64,000 nucleotides of DNA, taken from positions 9,806,001-9,870,000 of the forward strand of contig NC_056420.1 in NCBI RefSeq assembly GCF_905147365.1, read 5' to 3'. Under the pieces are notes generated by a model. That model made no database searches. It worked only from the letters and a program-made list of their open reading frames with translations, and was not told the origin of the DNA. Shown piece by piece: positions 1 through 12,202 of the stretch. Source of the stretch: Aricia agestis. Lineage: Eukaryota; Arthropoda; Insecta; Lepidoptera; Lycaenidae. The translations under genes and the position numbers were made by a program. Within the stretch, counting starts at the first letter, position 1; each line of letters starts with the position of its first letter.

Positions 1-289
1 GCTTTACAAGGGAATACAGAATATTAAATTCTTTCCAATCCGTATATATCCAAACGTGCGTCTATACTATAATACCGCTAATATATTATTTACAGCAATA
101 TTCGCGTAACCACTCTTGAGTTATTCTTCTATGAAGACGTCAAAAAACTCGGAAGAAATCACAGCTTTATAGTATGTGTATTTTAAAATTGTTGTAGTGA
201 CTTAATAAATTGAAATATGACCTTACTGATTAAAACTTTAAAACATGCAAAGTTTAAATTTAAATATAGAATTTTTTAAGTTTTTTTTT

Positions 290-853
290 TAAGTCTCGGT
301 TTTATTCAAAAATAAAATGATAGGGGTATATAAATATAACAAACGAACAAAAAAAATATAATCGTTTTGGCACCACAGTAGAAGCTTGCAAATACACCAG
401 AAAACCAAAACAATCGCTACATTTCTTTACTTCTAATCGTAAAATACCCCTCTTCGTACATACAGTACGAAAAGATGGTCCGGTCTTGACTAGCAATATT
501 TAAGACCTAATTAGTAAATCTATGGACAGAATCTAAAGCAGTGGGCCTTTTTAATGTTTCAAACTAAAAATTTACCAATATTTTTACGTTTTTAGTCTTC
601 TAAAGTGACAACTATAACGAAGCGGGGGTACCGATATTGTTACACAAATTTTTACAAACTAAGGCAGTTTAAAACTAAATTTCCCTACGTCCCGTCTCGG
701 GGGGGACACTAAAATAAAAACATACTCATATGTGGACACGTTCGAACGAGTATTTAATACCATTTCCGTTGTTAAGCCCGGCTAGTGTGCGGGTGCGTAT
801 GAGAGAGAGATAGCTGTACACGAGTGTTGTGTGTGTGTGACAAAGAGGGAGGA
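290..853 (-). other. 3' UTR of ariadne-1 with poly(A) signal
   Basis: Non-coding sequence downstream of the ari-1 stop at 854-856. A minus-strand AATAAA (TTTATT on plus at 300-305) is a plausible poly(A) signal, so the 3' UTR would be about 560 nt. It contains short GT-rich runs near 825-840 and no ORF of note. Positions 1-290 are AT-rich with nothing recognised. Confidence 0.5.
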
Positions 854-3800
854 TTACTCTGTGTAGTCCCAGCAGTCCTTCTCGTAGCCTTCGTGCACGT
901 GCTCCAGTAGTACTTTGCGCCGGCTGTCGCAGTACCTACAAAGCAGAGACATTTTTTGTAACAATCATATATCTATAATTAAAAACTCTAATTTGCCGGC
1001 AGGTGCCGCTATGTAGCCTTAGGGTCTATCGTGTCAACTAGGCACATTATCGTGACACATGATAGCTATATCGTGACATAGACCCTAAAGCTACATAGCG
1101 GCACCTGGTGGCAAATGGAATATCAAAAACCCTCATTAATTTTATCACTGTCACGCAAAGGTCCTAACCGAATAGCATTTGATTCCTATTAAATAAATTA
1201 TTTAGACATACATCATTAAACTTAGATACCATGTTAACATGTCTTCTAGATTTTTTTGTAACATTACCTCAAGAAGCGTATAACATAAAAAAATATTATG
1301 AATGGCCGCGTTTAGAGACATTTTAGGATAACTTTAATTTAATAAAGATTTTGACACAAACTCCATACATTTACTGTCAACCTTCATTACGTCAAAGTTA
1401 AGTAATTAAATGTCTCTGACTGCGGCTGTTAGTCGGCCCCTAGACGATTAATTTTATTGTGCAATATCACGTATTGTCCAATATTATTGATCATCCAGGG
1501 TTGATGTTGAACGCGCCTGCCTTTAATATTATTGTCAAATAAATTGTTACATAATATTGTACAGTGATATTGGACAATAAAATTGATCGTCTAGGGGTCC
1601 GCTTAGAGAGATAGAAATTTATCTCTATCTCTTTCTCACCTGTACTTATCCTGCACCTTCTGCTTGATATCAGCCAAGTTCTCACTAGTGATATCCCGCT
1701 CTAGGTACTCAGACAGAGTCTCGGTCGCCGACTCGAGGTCACGTTGGTTGTCCTCGAATATGACGCTCTGGTTGTTCTTGCGGAGATAGTACGCAAACAC
1801 GTACGTGTACATTAGCGTCTGGCGGCACTGGCATAGGATGTCCACTGCCTTCTTGAGGAATTGGACCTGCGAATAGAAAGTTGGTGTTAAATACGTCAAG
1901 GACAAATGGGTCATGTAGATCTGGATCCATATTAGAACAAGTGTATTCTAATATTATAACGCAACAAAGGGACACAACATTTTGTCATTGTTGCGTACTA
2001 ATTACTATGCAACGTTAACAATGAGCAATGTTAAGAGTACGTAAAACGCCACCGTTGCAAGACGTTGCTGGAGCAATTTTACAACTTTTCAGACAGATCT
2101 ACATAGCTTTATGCGTTACGAAACACGATTACATGACGTTAAAGTATCTCTATTTTGTTAGCAAATTATACAACTGTTTGCTATGTTAGACATTAGACAA
2201 TGTTTTCACTATTTAACTAAATGCCGTACTCAGAGACATTTAACGATGATTAAACTTCAATTTAATGAAGAGGCTTATGTCAAAGTCTTCATTTAATTAG
2301 AATTAAGTCATTAGTTTTCGTCGCTGAGTGCGGCAGTTAGAAGCGTATATTTATCTAAAAAATATACGTGTTACTTTGCTATTTACCTCGATCCAGCTCA
2401 TGTTGTGCTGCTGCATCTCCTCCATCTTCTCCTTGACGGAGGCGTAGAGCTTGGACTCGAACCGCAACGACTGCATGTGGTTCATGTAGCGGTTACAGTA
2501 GAACAGGTACCGCTGCAGCGCCGCGCGGGACCGCTCCTGCGCGTCGCGGGCCGCTTTCGCCTCGTCCTCGTCGTATCTGAAATAGAAAATTGAAAGTAAT
2601 TCTAATATATAAAATTCTCGTGTCACGGGGTGCGTGTTGAACATCACGAAAATCGGTTGAGCCGTTTCAGAGGGAAACGGCTGGACCGATTTTCGTGATT
2701 CATCTTAGCGAGCATATCGGCTAAGGTTGAGAATCGGACAACATCTACTTTTTATATTGATAAGTGCATATTTTGTTGAATAAATAATAGTTTCTGCGAC
2801 CGGATAGCGATGGACGTTGCCATGGTGACATACTTATTTAGTCACTTCAATAAAATAATACGGGCGAAAATCGAACGACTTTATACGGCAAAACAACATT
2901 TGCCGGGACAGCTAGTAGTGGTTATAAAAATTGTAATAGTAGTATTTAGAAAATCGGCCAAGTGGTAACGAGACTCGCGCGCAACGGTTCCCAAAGAATA
3001 AAAAAATCATTGGTTGCATAAAGGCCCATCTGAAATGTAATTTTTTGTAGTTTTGAGGGCGAGTATTATATCAAATTATCGTTTGTAACATCAATATTAA
3101 TGAAAAACTGAATGTTAAATTAAGATTCAGCAAACTTCAAGACTAAAACTAGTGACTCAAAAACACGATAGCATACAATTTTCTCGATATAAAAAATTGC
3201 GAAGTTGCTTCTAAATCACCTATAATTAACACGTTAAACTGCTGGTATTCGAGTAATACATTAAAATAAATCTTGAAACTTTTTAGTATAATTACATTAT
3301 AGATAAGGCAGGGATTATGTTACATATTTTTTAATAACTTAATAGATATCCTTTAAAAAAAGAATACCTATAACTGCCCGCTAACTTGGCGATGAATCCG
3401 CGTCGTCCTTTTTCACCTGGCATATGAAAGACGGGCGTGAGTGTGAAGAGAGAAGGTTTTTTGGATTGGTCGCCCCCTTAAGTATTTGTAATTACAGCGA
3501 TATCAGAAACACATTATTAAGTAATCTAAGCTGTAAAGGTGCAAAAACTATAACTCCATTACCAAAATTGATAGATTAGCTATTATCGCTAATCTATTAA
3601 CATATTTGACACCTGATTCATTATAAATGGAGCATTACTTCGGGCGCTACATTAGAACAAACATAAAACCACGAATCTTATATCTTTAACCCTTAACCAC
3701 CTAGCACATATAACCTGCCATACGTCTGTGGGACCCCGGCTATAAAACATACGATAACTATAAATAAAAAGGGGGAGGCAAATATTAATTTAAAAAATTA

Positions 3801-6800
3801 TATTTAGGCACTATTAAGCTCTTTGTTTAAAAAATAAAAACTTGAATATCAACAACATTTTTCAAATAATACAGCATATTTTGTACAATCTCGTGTTTTT
3901 GGCTTACTGACTAACACTTTCAGAAAATAATTTCTAAAAAAAAATATTTAATTGATAGGAAATTATTCTTACGTTTTTTATTTAATTAAATTGACAAGTA
4001 ACTTTTAAAAAAATAATAAAACTCATTATAGTTACTAATTCTAAAAAATCCAAACTTACAGCTTTTTATGGCCGTGAAGACAGATCTTGTCTGAGCATTC
4101 GAGGCAAATAGGAGCTTGGCATTCAAAACGCATGTGTTGTGTTTTATGTTTTTTTAAGTGGAACAGTTTTTATGAATTGCCAATCACTCTTCATCAGTGC
4201 TGCAGCATGGGATATCTGCTGGAGGGTCGAGTTAATCTGAAGGATTCTTCATATCATGTTACAGTTTCACATTGCTTTCACAATGTGCCCTAAGCGATCT
4301 CGTAAATTGTTTAGCCAGTTTCTCCATAAACATGTAACTGCTTTTAACCTTTTGTCTATGTAGCTGCACAGATAAGTTCACTAGAATGCAATTTCAGGCA
4401 GGGCAGATGACCAACTAAAGTGATTTTTGGCTAAATAAGCATTCTTCCTAGGTCTAGATCGAATTTCCGCTAATTGGTACATCATCCTCAAATGAAAACT
4501 CTTGGTCACTTTCCGAAGGAATGTAACTTTGTGATGTATAGCTTCTTTGCACTGCAGTTGGCTCTTCGCATTCGGAATCAGACGCTCCACTATGAACTAT
4601 ATCTTCCAATACAATATGATTAATTTTGACCGGCTCCACATCGCTGCATTCGTCGTTTGGTATGTTTTCATCATTTGTCAGGCCTTGGTCCAACCAACGC
4701 TCAATAAGAACTTAATTAAGAGCCATTATTTCCAAAACAATAAAAAAATTACAGTCGAAAAAACTTACGTAACCTCCTGACAGGGGTCTCTTAGACCCCC
4801 GCAAGTCTTTATAAGATAAATGCATGCATGCCTAACGTCGTCGAGCCGTTGGGCGATAGCTAGGGGCGCAGGAAAAAGGTACAAAAGCCAACGAGTCGAT
4901 ACAACACTCCGGCGCAAAAATATTAACAAAAATAATATCAGCGGGGTCTGTGAGACGTATGACAGGTGGTTAAGGGTTAAACGAGCAATTCTTGTTTAAG
5001 TGTATATATATATTTGGAATCTCGGAATCGGCTCCAACGATTTTCATGAAATTTACTATATAGGGGGTTTCGGGGGCGATAAATCGATTTAGCTAAGAAT
5101 TATTTTTAGAAAATGTCATTTTATTCGTGTTTTATCGAATACCGAGCAAAGCTCGGTCAAATAACTAGTGTTTCATTATGTGTTATAGAGTTTTGGCAGT
5201 TCCCTTCCTTCAATCATCACCCTAATATGAACTAAATAGTCAGTATATTATATACCTGTTACAGTTATACCAGCTGCTGCCATGCGGCTCCCAGGGTCCC
5301 AGGCAGACCCAGCAGAAGTCTGCCTTGCAGTTCTGGTTCTTGCACACCATGTGGTTGCACCCGCCATCCTTCTCGATGGTCACGTTGCACTTGGGACATT
5401 CCTTCGTGTTCGCCGCTATCCAGTTTGACGTTTCCGAGTCGTCGTCGCATTTCTGGAAGTTAAATAAACTTAATTATATACTTAATTCTTCTAAGCTCAG
5501 TAAATCAACTAGGTATATTAAACCTATTGAAATATATGGTAAAAAAAACCTAGCGTGATTATATTTTGGGCTATCTAGATATCTACTTATGATAAGCCTC
5601 TACGTGTCTAAAATTAACTAGGAAATTTAATTGTTATACCTAACTTGAATAAATGTTGGGATACCTAGACTGTAGATACCAGGATAAAGTAAGTAACCTT
5701 GATCCGCCGAATTCACGAAATTCAGTCAGATAGGGTGTTGGTGTCGGTAAGGATTTAAGACTGCAAAACATCTGCACATAAAACTCAATCTCTACCTGCT
5801 TACGAAAAGGGAAATAAGGAATGTAGAGAGGTATCATTATTTATTAAATAAGTATTACTAATCTACACCAAGGGTTCCTAAACAATCAAACAAAAAATTT
5901 TCTACTATTTAAAAAAATTGCGAGATCCTAATAATACGGACTACATTTTGCTGACCAATTATTATCGATACCGGAAATTTCAATATTGTCATAAAGGACT
6001 TCTGGACAAATATGAGTTATATAACATGATAAAAAGTACCCATATATTTTAGTACCAAACCAACTCAAAAAAAAATGGCTAAAATGGTCACCTTGGAGAA
6101 TCATAATATGAATCATGATATGATTAATTTTTTTTAGAATCGCAAAATGCAATTCTGCTTGCAATTCATGTCTATAGTTTGTGCGTTTTATGATGATATT
6201 CGTGACACATTATAATTGACAATAGTAGGGAAGTTACCTAACAAAAATTAATTGATAGTTTGAAAATATTGAATCACTTCGTAAAGGAATTGCAATCGAA
6301 ATTATCGATTTCGTACTGACATTTCAGTGGTGCCGGCGATATAAGATGGCCGCCCTTTTTTATCGATTTGATTTCGATTCAACCGCGTCAATCTCTATTG
6401 ACATAAGTTCCGTTTCATCGATATGACATTTTTCAAATGTTTACGTAACAATGATATTATACTCCTATTTCACAGTTAATATTTATAATTTTTATTAATA
6501 AGTTAGCATTTAGCAACTTTTCATTTTTATTCATTTACAATTGTAGGAAACATTTGTTTTTGTAGATGGAATATAATTTTTATATTTTGATTTTTTTTTG
6601 TTTTCTTGTAAAAAAACCCGTAGCAAGGAACATGAAAACTGTCTTCCATATCATCTTAAAACGCACAAACTATAGTAATTCGTAATAATTTGACATTAAT
6701 TGTCAGTTTTGACAATTAATTTGTTGAATTGATTGAGAGGAATTGCTAAATGTGACCATTTTAGCTCCGCAGATCTACAGATAAAGGGCCTCACCTTAAT

Positions 6801-9800
6801 CCACTTCCTCAGCAGGCAGCATCTGACGGGATCGTGCCAGTTCTCCCCGCAGGCGAAGCAGAAGGTGTGCGTACACCGGCACGTCACCGGCGCTGCCTCC
6901 ACGTACGCGACTTTCACCGCGTTGTTGCAGTCCGGGGACGGACACCACCGGAGCAGACGATTGCACTGGAATAGGAAGAATAATAGTTTACTTAATTAAT
7001 TTACGGTCAATATATACTAGCGCGGAGTCGAAGCGCATCAAAGCGAATTGCCAAAAATCTGAACATAACAAATTCAACCTTAACTCCAGAGCATAACACA
7101 CACATTACTTCTGCGAGACCAATCAGCGTTGGTCGCGCGCGAATTCGCTAGAATGCGCGCGTCTTTTAAAAACGCTCTGAAGTTAAGGTTGAATTTGTAA
7201 TGTTCAGTTTTGGTAATTCGTTTTTTTTTTTTTTTTTTTTTATTAAATAAAGGGGCAAACGAGCAAACGGGTCACCTGATGGAAAGCAACTTCCGTCGCC
7301 CATGGACACTCGCAGTATCAGGAGAGCTGAAGGTGCGTTGCCGACCTTTCAAGAGGGAATAGGGTAATAGGGGAGGGTAGGGATGGGAAGGAAAGAGAAT
7401 AGGGGAGGGTAGGGAAGGGATAGGGGATTGGGCCTCCGGTAAACTCACTCACTCGGCGAAACACAGCGCAAGCGCTGTTTCACGCCGGTTTTCTGTGAGA
7501 ACGTGGTATTTCTCCGGTCGAGCCGGCCCATTCTTGCCGAAGCATGGCTCTCCCACGTATAATCCCACGCTTCGATGCGCTTCGACTCTGCACTAGTATA
7601 AATTGACCCTTAGTAATTAAAATAAAATAAAAAAGCATCAGAAGAGCTGCAGGTGCGTTGCCGGCCTTTTAAGAGGGAATAGGGTAATAAGGGAGGGTAG
7701 GGAAGGAAATAGGAGAGGGTAGGGGATTGATTCACTTTATATCCTGACGTACAATTTGACGTATTTGAAGTATCCTCACCTCGACGAAGCTGTTAGTGAT
7801 GATGTGCTGGTACTTGAGCTTCACGCGGGCGTCGCGCACGAGACGCATCACCGTCGCGTCGTCGACCAATATGTCGCACGCGTGCGCCGCGCACGCTATC
7901 GTTTGTCCCTGAAAATAATAATGTTAAATTAAGAAAATTACAAATAAACCCTCTATTTCTAACTCGAAAAAGCGCTCCAGCCGTTTATGCTATGATGCCA
8001 CAGAAAAACAGACACACTGATAGTTTGTCTATCAGAGATTTAGTCAATTTTAAAACCTTATTTGTTTTAAACGATTTTTTTAGCTTAGTTAAGAGTGAAC
8101 CACATTGATCAGTTGTGGAGCACTTTTATGATGATGCTGTACTTACAGATTTCTTAGAAATTTTAGACAATATTGCTACAAACTTTAAAAAAAACAAAGA
8201 AATACTTACTAAGCCCTCCTCCATAATTTTTGTTGTTAAATATTCACACCAGCACTGTGTACAGAACCTGTGTCCGCATTCCAAACCAGTCATTATCTAA
8301 AACATAATGTTTGATTAGCACAACAAGTTCTTCGTTCTATCTGTCTGTCCCATGACTTTATAAGAATGTTTTACAATGAATAAGATAGATATATAAATGA
8401 TTAATCTTCTGTTAAGAGCCATTACTTAGGATAGAACTTTATTGAAATAAAGCTTATAGTTCAGATTTTTAGACAAATAATAACAATGATTTCTTAGGTT
8501 TTCACGAGTATCACTCATTATATTACACACGGTGGTCCACAGTCCACCCGTAACCACGGCCACTGTAAAGTAGCCGAAACGTCGGGATTAATAAAAGTGC
8601 TCCGCGACAAAATCCGTAAGTGTTTGAACCTTGTAATATAACAAATAATAACATATAAGAATTACAATATACAAGAACAATATTTAGGCTATTGTTGCCT
8701 GGACGCTGAATTTAACTTAAGTGACATTTTTTAAGCATATGCCACATCACATCATGCTGACATTTTTTGAGCATATGCTACATCACATTATGCTATTATA
8801 ATATCTCTAGAGTAAAGATTGAAAATCATTCTTAAGGCTGTTTGTCCACCTATCCACCAAGAACCACATTATTATGTGCTGATAAAATGCCTAATAGGCT
8901 ATTCACAACTTTTTTGACAGATTCTCCATACTTAACTTAACAGAAGTTAATTGGTGGATAGCCTTATCAGGAAGTGGTGAAACAGGCCCTAATTCTACCA
9001 ATATATAATAATAATTAATAAATATACACAAATATATACTTACTGATGAAGGTAAAACAGAGAAACATATTTCACATTCTTCAGTTCCAGATGTCGATAT
9101 TCTTCTTGGCAACTAAAATTCAAGTATGAAATTCAATGATTTTTATAAATATTTCATCTATGTAGATAAATAAACAGCGTAAAAATGATAGACACGCCAG
9201 TAGCAAAAACATAATAAGATTATCAAGTTTAAAATTTTAGAGTGGCAGTATTTCCTAACCTTTTCAGCCACAGACCCCTACAAAATCAAACACAGTTTTC
9301 ACAGACCCCTTGTGGTCCAGAGATGACACCGCGGACCCCCATACAGGTTGAGAAACACTGTTCTAGAGATATAGCTATAACTGTGTTCTGAAAAGTATTC
9401 TTACCTTTGGCCTCTGTATTACGGGTTTTCTGAATGGATTTATAACTCTTGCCTCATTAAACAACTGATCCTGGTCACCATCATAAAATCTTTCCATAAG
9501 TTTTTCTTTATCCCATTTGAAATGATTTAAAAGTATCCGTGTTGTGGTCGCTGGAATCTAAAACATAAATTAACTTAGCAAGGCTGATTCTTTTCAGACA
9601 CCCTATAAAAGGTAGCCCAGGAAAAAAATTCTAATCATAATCATTTATTTGCCTTGAATGTAGGCAGTTGAATGTTTAGTTTTATAATTATTGACTTCTC
9701 AACTTTATCTTTTTGTTTCAAGGTTTTTGGTATACTTATTTCATTTTTTTGAGTTGATGGTGATGATATACAATAAACAAAATTGCAATAAAGTATTGGT

Positions 9801-12202
9801 CAGATTAGTGAGCGACCCAGAGATTTTTTTCAAAAGTTAGAGAAAAAATATTTGAAGGCCAATTCCTCAATAAAATATGCCATAGATCATAACATTTAAG
9901 GATTGGACACCGGGGTTGGGACACATTGTATATAATATGCCCATTCAGTGGCCCCATGTTAATCTATACTAATATTATAATTGGGAAGAGTTGGTTTATT
10001 TGTTTGTTTGAACGCGATAATCTCAGGAACTACTGGTCCGATTAGAAAAATTCTTTCAGTGTTATGGGCTTTCCATTAATAAAGGAAGGTAAGCTATATT
10101 TTATCACGCTAATACTAATAGGAGCGAAGAAATAGAGGAAAGTGTGGAAAAAACGGAAGGAAATTATTTGAAAGGGCTTATTTGCCAAGGGCTCGATGCG
10201 CGTTTCGCCCCAACACCACCAGTAGTGCTAGCACGGCGACCAGCGGAAATGCGAAAGTATGGACAAACTGTGGAAATAAACCTACGGTGCCGTTCCGATC
10301 TTTTTTCGTTCCGAAAAATTCAATTTAAATGCCACTTTATGACAGACTATAGTCACAAACTGTGGAGATAAACTTAAGGTGCCGTTCCGATCTTTTTTAG
10401 TTCCGAATAATTCAATTAAAAAGCCACTTTATGACAGACTATAGTTTTAAAAATTCAAATAATATCCTACATTATGACATATACTATAGTGTGTCATAAA
10501 GTGGCATTTTAATTGAATTTTTCGAAAAAAGATCGGAACGGCACCTTAGGTTTATTTCCACAGTTTGTCCATACTTTCGCATTTCCGCTGGTCGCCGTGC
10601 TAACACTACAGGTCGGGGTTTTCAACTTGCATAGTGTTGAGAGGCCTTGCATGAATTTGCTAACATTATTGCTTTTAGGGAGGTGCTTGCATGCGAGCGC
10701 ATAGGCTGTGTGGGAAAAAAAGGAGGTGCTGTAACGCATGCCTATGCGTAAACTCACTCATATGCTTACAGGGTGAGGTTTTTTCGCGAAATATTGCTAA
10801 AAAATAATAATAAAATATAATAAATTTTAAGCTATGGATTTCTGCAAAGTAACATCTGATTTAACTAATAGACAGTTGTCCGAGGGTCAGAGGAAAGTTA
10901 TAAATTTTGTGACTTTAAAGTACTCAAACTTTACAGTCACAAAATTTATAACTTTCAACATATTGTATTCTCATTACATGTAACTCTTCTTTTATCTATC
11001 AAATAGCTTGGTCAATAATAATCATTCAACAATTTGCTACAATTAAGGGTGTTCGCTGTGTTGAGCATTTGCCCGGCGCCTCTGTCTGCCTCGGGCGCGC
11101 GCGTCGTACAGGCTGACCCGCCTCAATGCAGCGCTGCTCTATAGGATGATATGAAACAAGCATGCTACACGGGTGGCCGCGCCGGGCGCACGCTCAACGC
11201 AGCGAACGCCCTACTACAAGGTATGGCCTAAAATCCTAAATTTTGTATGTGAAATGAAGTCTAGTTGCATTTTTGCTGTCTTTTAATATTTTCCCTGAGA
11301 CTTATTAGCATTTGGAATGTCTACAATAGATTTGTGTTAAGAAATAATATAGAATTAGTAGGTGCACCGTTTTTATAGGTCATATTACTATGTAGGCCAA
11401 GTACACAGCATGCAATCTGTTTATCAGACAATGTTAATACAGAATTTATAGTGTTACCAAATGTAATATATAAACCTACATTCAAGTTTTGTTATTTACT
11501 TATAGGTACAGCTACAGCTATAAAATAGCACCTCCTTTTTAAGAAGTAGGTCAAGTAGAAAAATATTTTTGGGTAGGATGTGGTATCAGAACATAATATA
11601 CTAGTTGTGAAACTTTATTACTTTTGTTTTTGTAATGATGCTCATAAAGTTTATCTTACATTTTTTATCAAACATCTAAGTTGGTGATGACTCATTTGGT
11701 TTTTTGCACACAAAAGATTCTCAAGTAAAATGTCTGGGCTTTGTGAATCAATCTAGATAAATACATCAACACAATGGAAATACAACTGAGGAACACACAT
11801 AGACAACACTTTTTCCTTTATTGACTTTTTGTTCATCACAACAATGACCTAGAAACCTAATAAGTACTTTGTATTTCCATTCTATGAAAAAAACTCGTCG
11901 ATTCGGATTTGGAACTCGACTAACGATATAAAATAAAAGACGCAAATCCATGGACGAGTAACCTCATTCGATAAGTAGATTGTTTACCAGCTACTGACCT
12001 CGACTACTGTGTTCACTTCTTTGATGCAATCGACCATATGCTGGACGATTTCCTCAGTGGACAACACTTCGTACGGATACTCCTCGAGTTCCGTCTGCCG
12101 TTCCCTTGTGCTGTGAGTCTCGTCCATGACAAAGTCGACATCGTCCCCGCTGGATTCGTTACCAGAGTCCACATCATCCTTTGTGTCATCTTCCGAGTCC
12201 AT
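854..12202 (-). CDS. ari-1: Ariadne-1, RBR-type E3 ubiquitin-protein ligase (complete, 10 exons)
   Basis: Exons in transcript order: 12202-11999, 9557-9405, 9112-9044, 8296-8210, 7908-7780, 6965-6795, 5452-5256, 2576-2387, 1866-1640, 935-854. All junctions are GT-AG and keep frame, giving 502 aa, essentially the length of the fly protein. The ATG at 12202 opens an acidic N-terminus (MDSEDD), followed by a UBA-like region (about 69-119). RING1 begins at C132/C135 and continues with C149, H151, C154, C157, C177 and C182. The IBR spans about 215-263 (ends CGENWHDP). RING2 begins at C290/C293; the family's catalytic cysteine corresponds to C303 in GGCNHMVC. The C-terminal Ariadne helices (337-502) contain NNQSVIFEDNQRDLESATE. 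Ariadne proteins accept ubiquitin from UBCH7-type E2s, form a thioester on RING2 and act with neddylated cullin-RING ligases. Introns hold many transposons. Exon assignment is seen directly; function is from the family. Confidence 0.95.
991..1115. repeat. MITE-like hairpin in the last ari-1 intron
   Basis: Arms at 991-1027 and 1079-1115 are nearly perfect inverted complements, including GGTGCCGCTATGTAGC and TAGGGTCTAT; the centre is about 50 bp. It has no coding capacity. Short length, long terminal inverted repeats and intronic position fit a miniature DNA transposon. The family was not identified. Confidence 0.7.
1303..1425. repeat. Short inverted-repeat element, family shared with 2222-2340
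   Basis: The ends GCCGCGTTTAGAGACATT (1303-1320) and AATGTCTCTGACTGCGGC (1407-1425) are inverted. A similar arrangement recurs about 0.9 kb downstream, so this is a dispersed MITE-like family in the ari-1 introns. Confidence 0.5.
1434..1602. repeat. Inverted-repeat element (about 38-bp arms)
   Basis: Left arm 1434-1471 carries CCCCTAGACGATTAATTTTA. Right arm 1564-1602 is its near-perfect reverse complement, ending GATCGTCTAGGGG. It lies immediately downstream of exon 9 (1640-1866) in the transcript sense. No ORF; MITE-like. Confidence 0.65.
2222..2340. repeat. Short inverted-repeat element, second copy of the 1303-1425 type
   Basis: The outer ends ATGCCGTACTCAGAGACATT and a 3' end CTGAGTGCGGCAGTT are imperfect inverted repeats resembling the copy at 1303-1425. 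It lies in the intron between exons 8 and 9 of ari-1. Confidence 0.45.
2598..2917. repeat. Dispersed retroposon/Helitron-like tail in an ari-1 intron
   Basis: The start TATATAAAATTCTCGTGTCAC and the end CCGGGACAGCTAGTAGT match the style of repeated lepidopteran interspersed tails. A fragment with the same opening recurs at about 47636-47690. Inside is a hairpin (CACGAAAATCGGTTGAGCC against GGACCGATTTTCGTG). Class assignment is uncertain. Confidence 0.45.
3690..4976 (-). mobile_element. Internally deleted piggyBac-like transposon with TTAA target sites
   Basis: The ends are CCCTTAACCACCT (from 3690) and AGGTGGTTAAGGG (to 4976), each flanked by TTAA (3686-3689 and 4977-4980). The subterminal parts are also inverted (GCCATACGTCTGTGGGACCCC near the left end, mirrored near the right). 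On the minus strand, 4693-4454 encodes an acidic piece (DQGLTNDENIPNDECSDVE) like a piggyBac transposase N-terminus. At 4140-4071 a cysteine/histidine-rich tail (C-x2-C, CLEC, CLHGH) resembles the family's C-terminal zinc-binding domain. The DDE core is missing, so this copy cannot encode a transposase. It sits in the ari-1 intron between exons 7 and 8. TTAA plus CCC termini support the superfamily. Confidence 0.75.
4454..4735 (-). pseudogene. piggyBac-like transposase N-terminal remnant
   Basis: Open reading of about 80 residues rich in Asp/Glu (SDVEPVKINHIVLED, SGASDSECEEP), typical of the acidic N-terminal region of piggyBac-like transposases. An in-frame stop or indel near 4720 separates the open stretch from the likely start (ATGGCTCTTAAT, near 4725). 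It is truncated before the catalytic domain. Confidence 0.55.
7004..7609. mobile_element. MITE (GGTCAATWTATACTAG family, TTA target duplication) split by a retroposon
   Basis: The termini CGGTCAATATATACTAG (7004) and CTAGTATAAATTGACCC (to 7609) are inverted and flanked by TTA on both sides (7001-7003, 7610-7612). Subterminal arms continue inward (GAGTCGAAGCGCATC; AATTCAACCTTAACT against its complement near 7180). A second copy at 34257-34537 shows the uninterrupted order. In this copy 7220-7570 is foreign. The 3-bp TTA duplication fits PIF/Harbinger-like elements; no transposase is present. Confidence 0.7.
7220..7570 (-). mobile_element. Poly(A)-tailed retroposon (SINE-like) nested in the MITE
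   Basis: It begins on plus with a run of about 20 T (a minus-strand A tail) followed by GGGGCAAACGAGCAAACGGG and ends near GGCTCTCCCACG. A near full-length copy in the opposite orientation lies at 36962-37275 inside the IARS intron. Partial copies occur at 7636-7730, 15062-15145, 20540-20590 and 32925-32975. No ORF. The family is unclassified here; the A-tail indicates retroposition. Confidence 0.65.
8521..8640. repeat. Retroposon 3'-end fragment in an ari-1 intron
   Basis: Carries ACTGTAAAGTAGCCGAAACG and GTGCTCCGCGACAAAATCCG, which I associate with dispersed lepidopteran LINE 3' tails. There is no coding sequence. Recognition rests on memory of the motif rather than a second copy in this window. 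Confidence 0.35.
9246..9360. mobile_element. Short hAT-type MITE
   Basis: The ends CAGTATTTCCTAACCTTTTC and AGGTTGAGAAACACTG are inverted and match the CAGTGTTTC-type termini of hAT miniature elements. The right flank TTCTAGAG (9361-9368) nearly repeats TTTTAGAG at 9235-9242, as expected for an 8-bp duplication with three extra bases on the left. It lies in the ari-1 intron between exons 2 and 3. Confidence 0.6.
10225..10612. repeat. Large hairpin with a tandemly duplicated left arm
   Basis: The left arm 10225-10350 is inverted at 10492-10612 (shared: GGCGACCAGCGGAAATGCGA, GGTGCCGTTCCGATC). A second partial left-arm copy at 10351-10450 repeats GAGATAAACTTAAGGTGCCG. The small ORFs through it are repeat sequence. 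It is a DNA-transposon-like palindrome in ari-1 intron 1. Confidence 0.6.
11045..11213. mobile_element. MITE with AGGGYGTTCGCTG termini
   Basis: The ends AAGGGTGTTCGCTGTGTTGA and TCAACGCAGCGAACGCCCTA are inverted, with further inverted sequence GCCCGGCGC inside. It is about 169 bp, GC-richer than its surroundings and non-coding. It sits in ari-1 intron 1; TA or TTA may be the target duplication. Confidence 0.6.
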
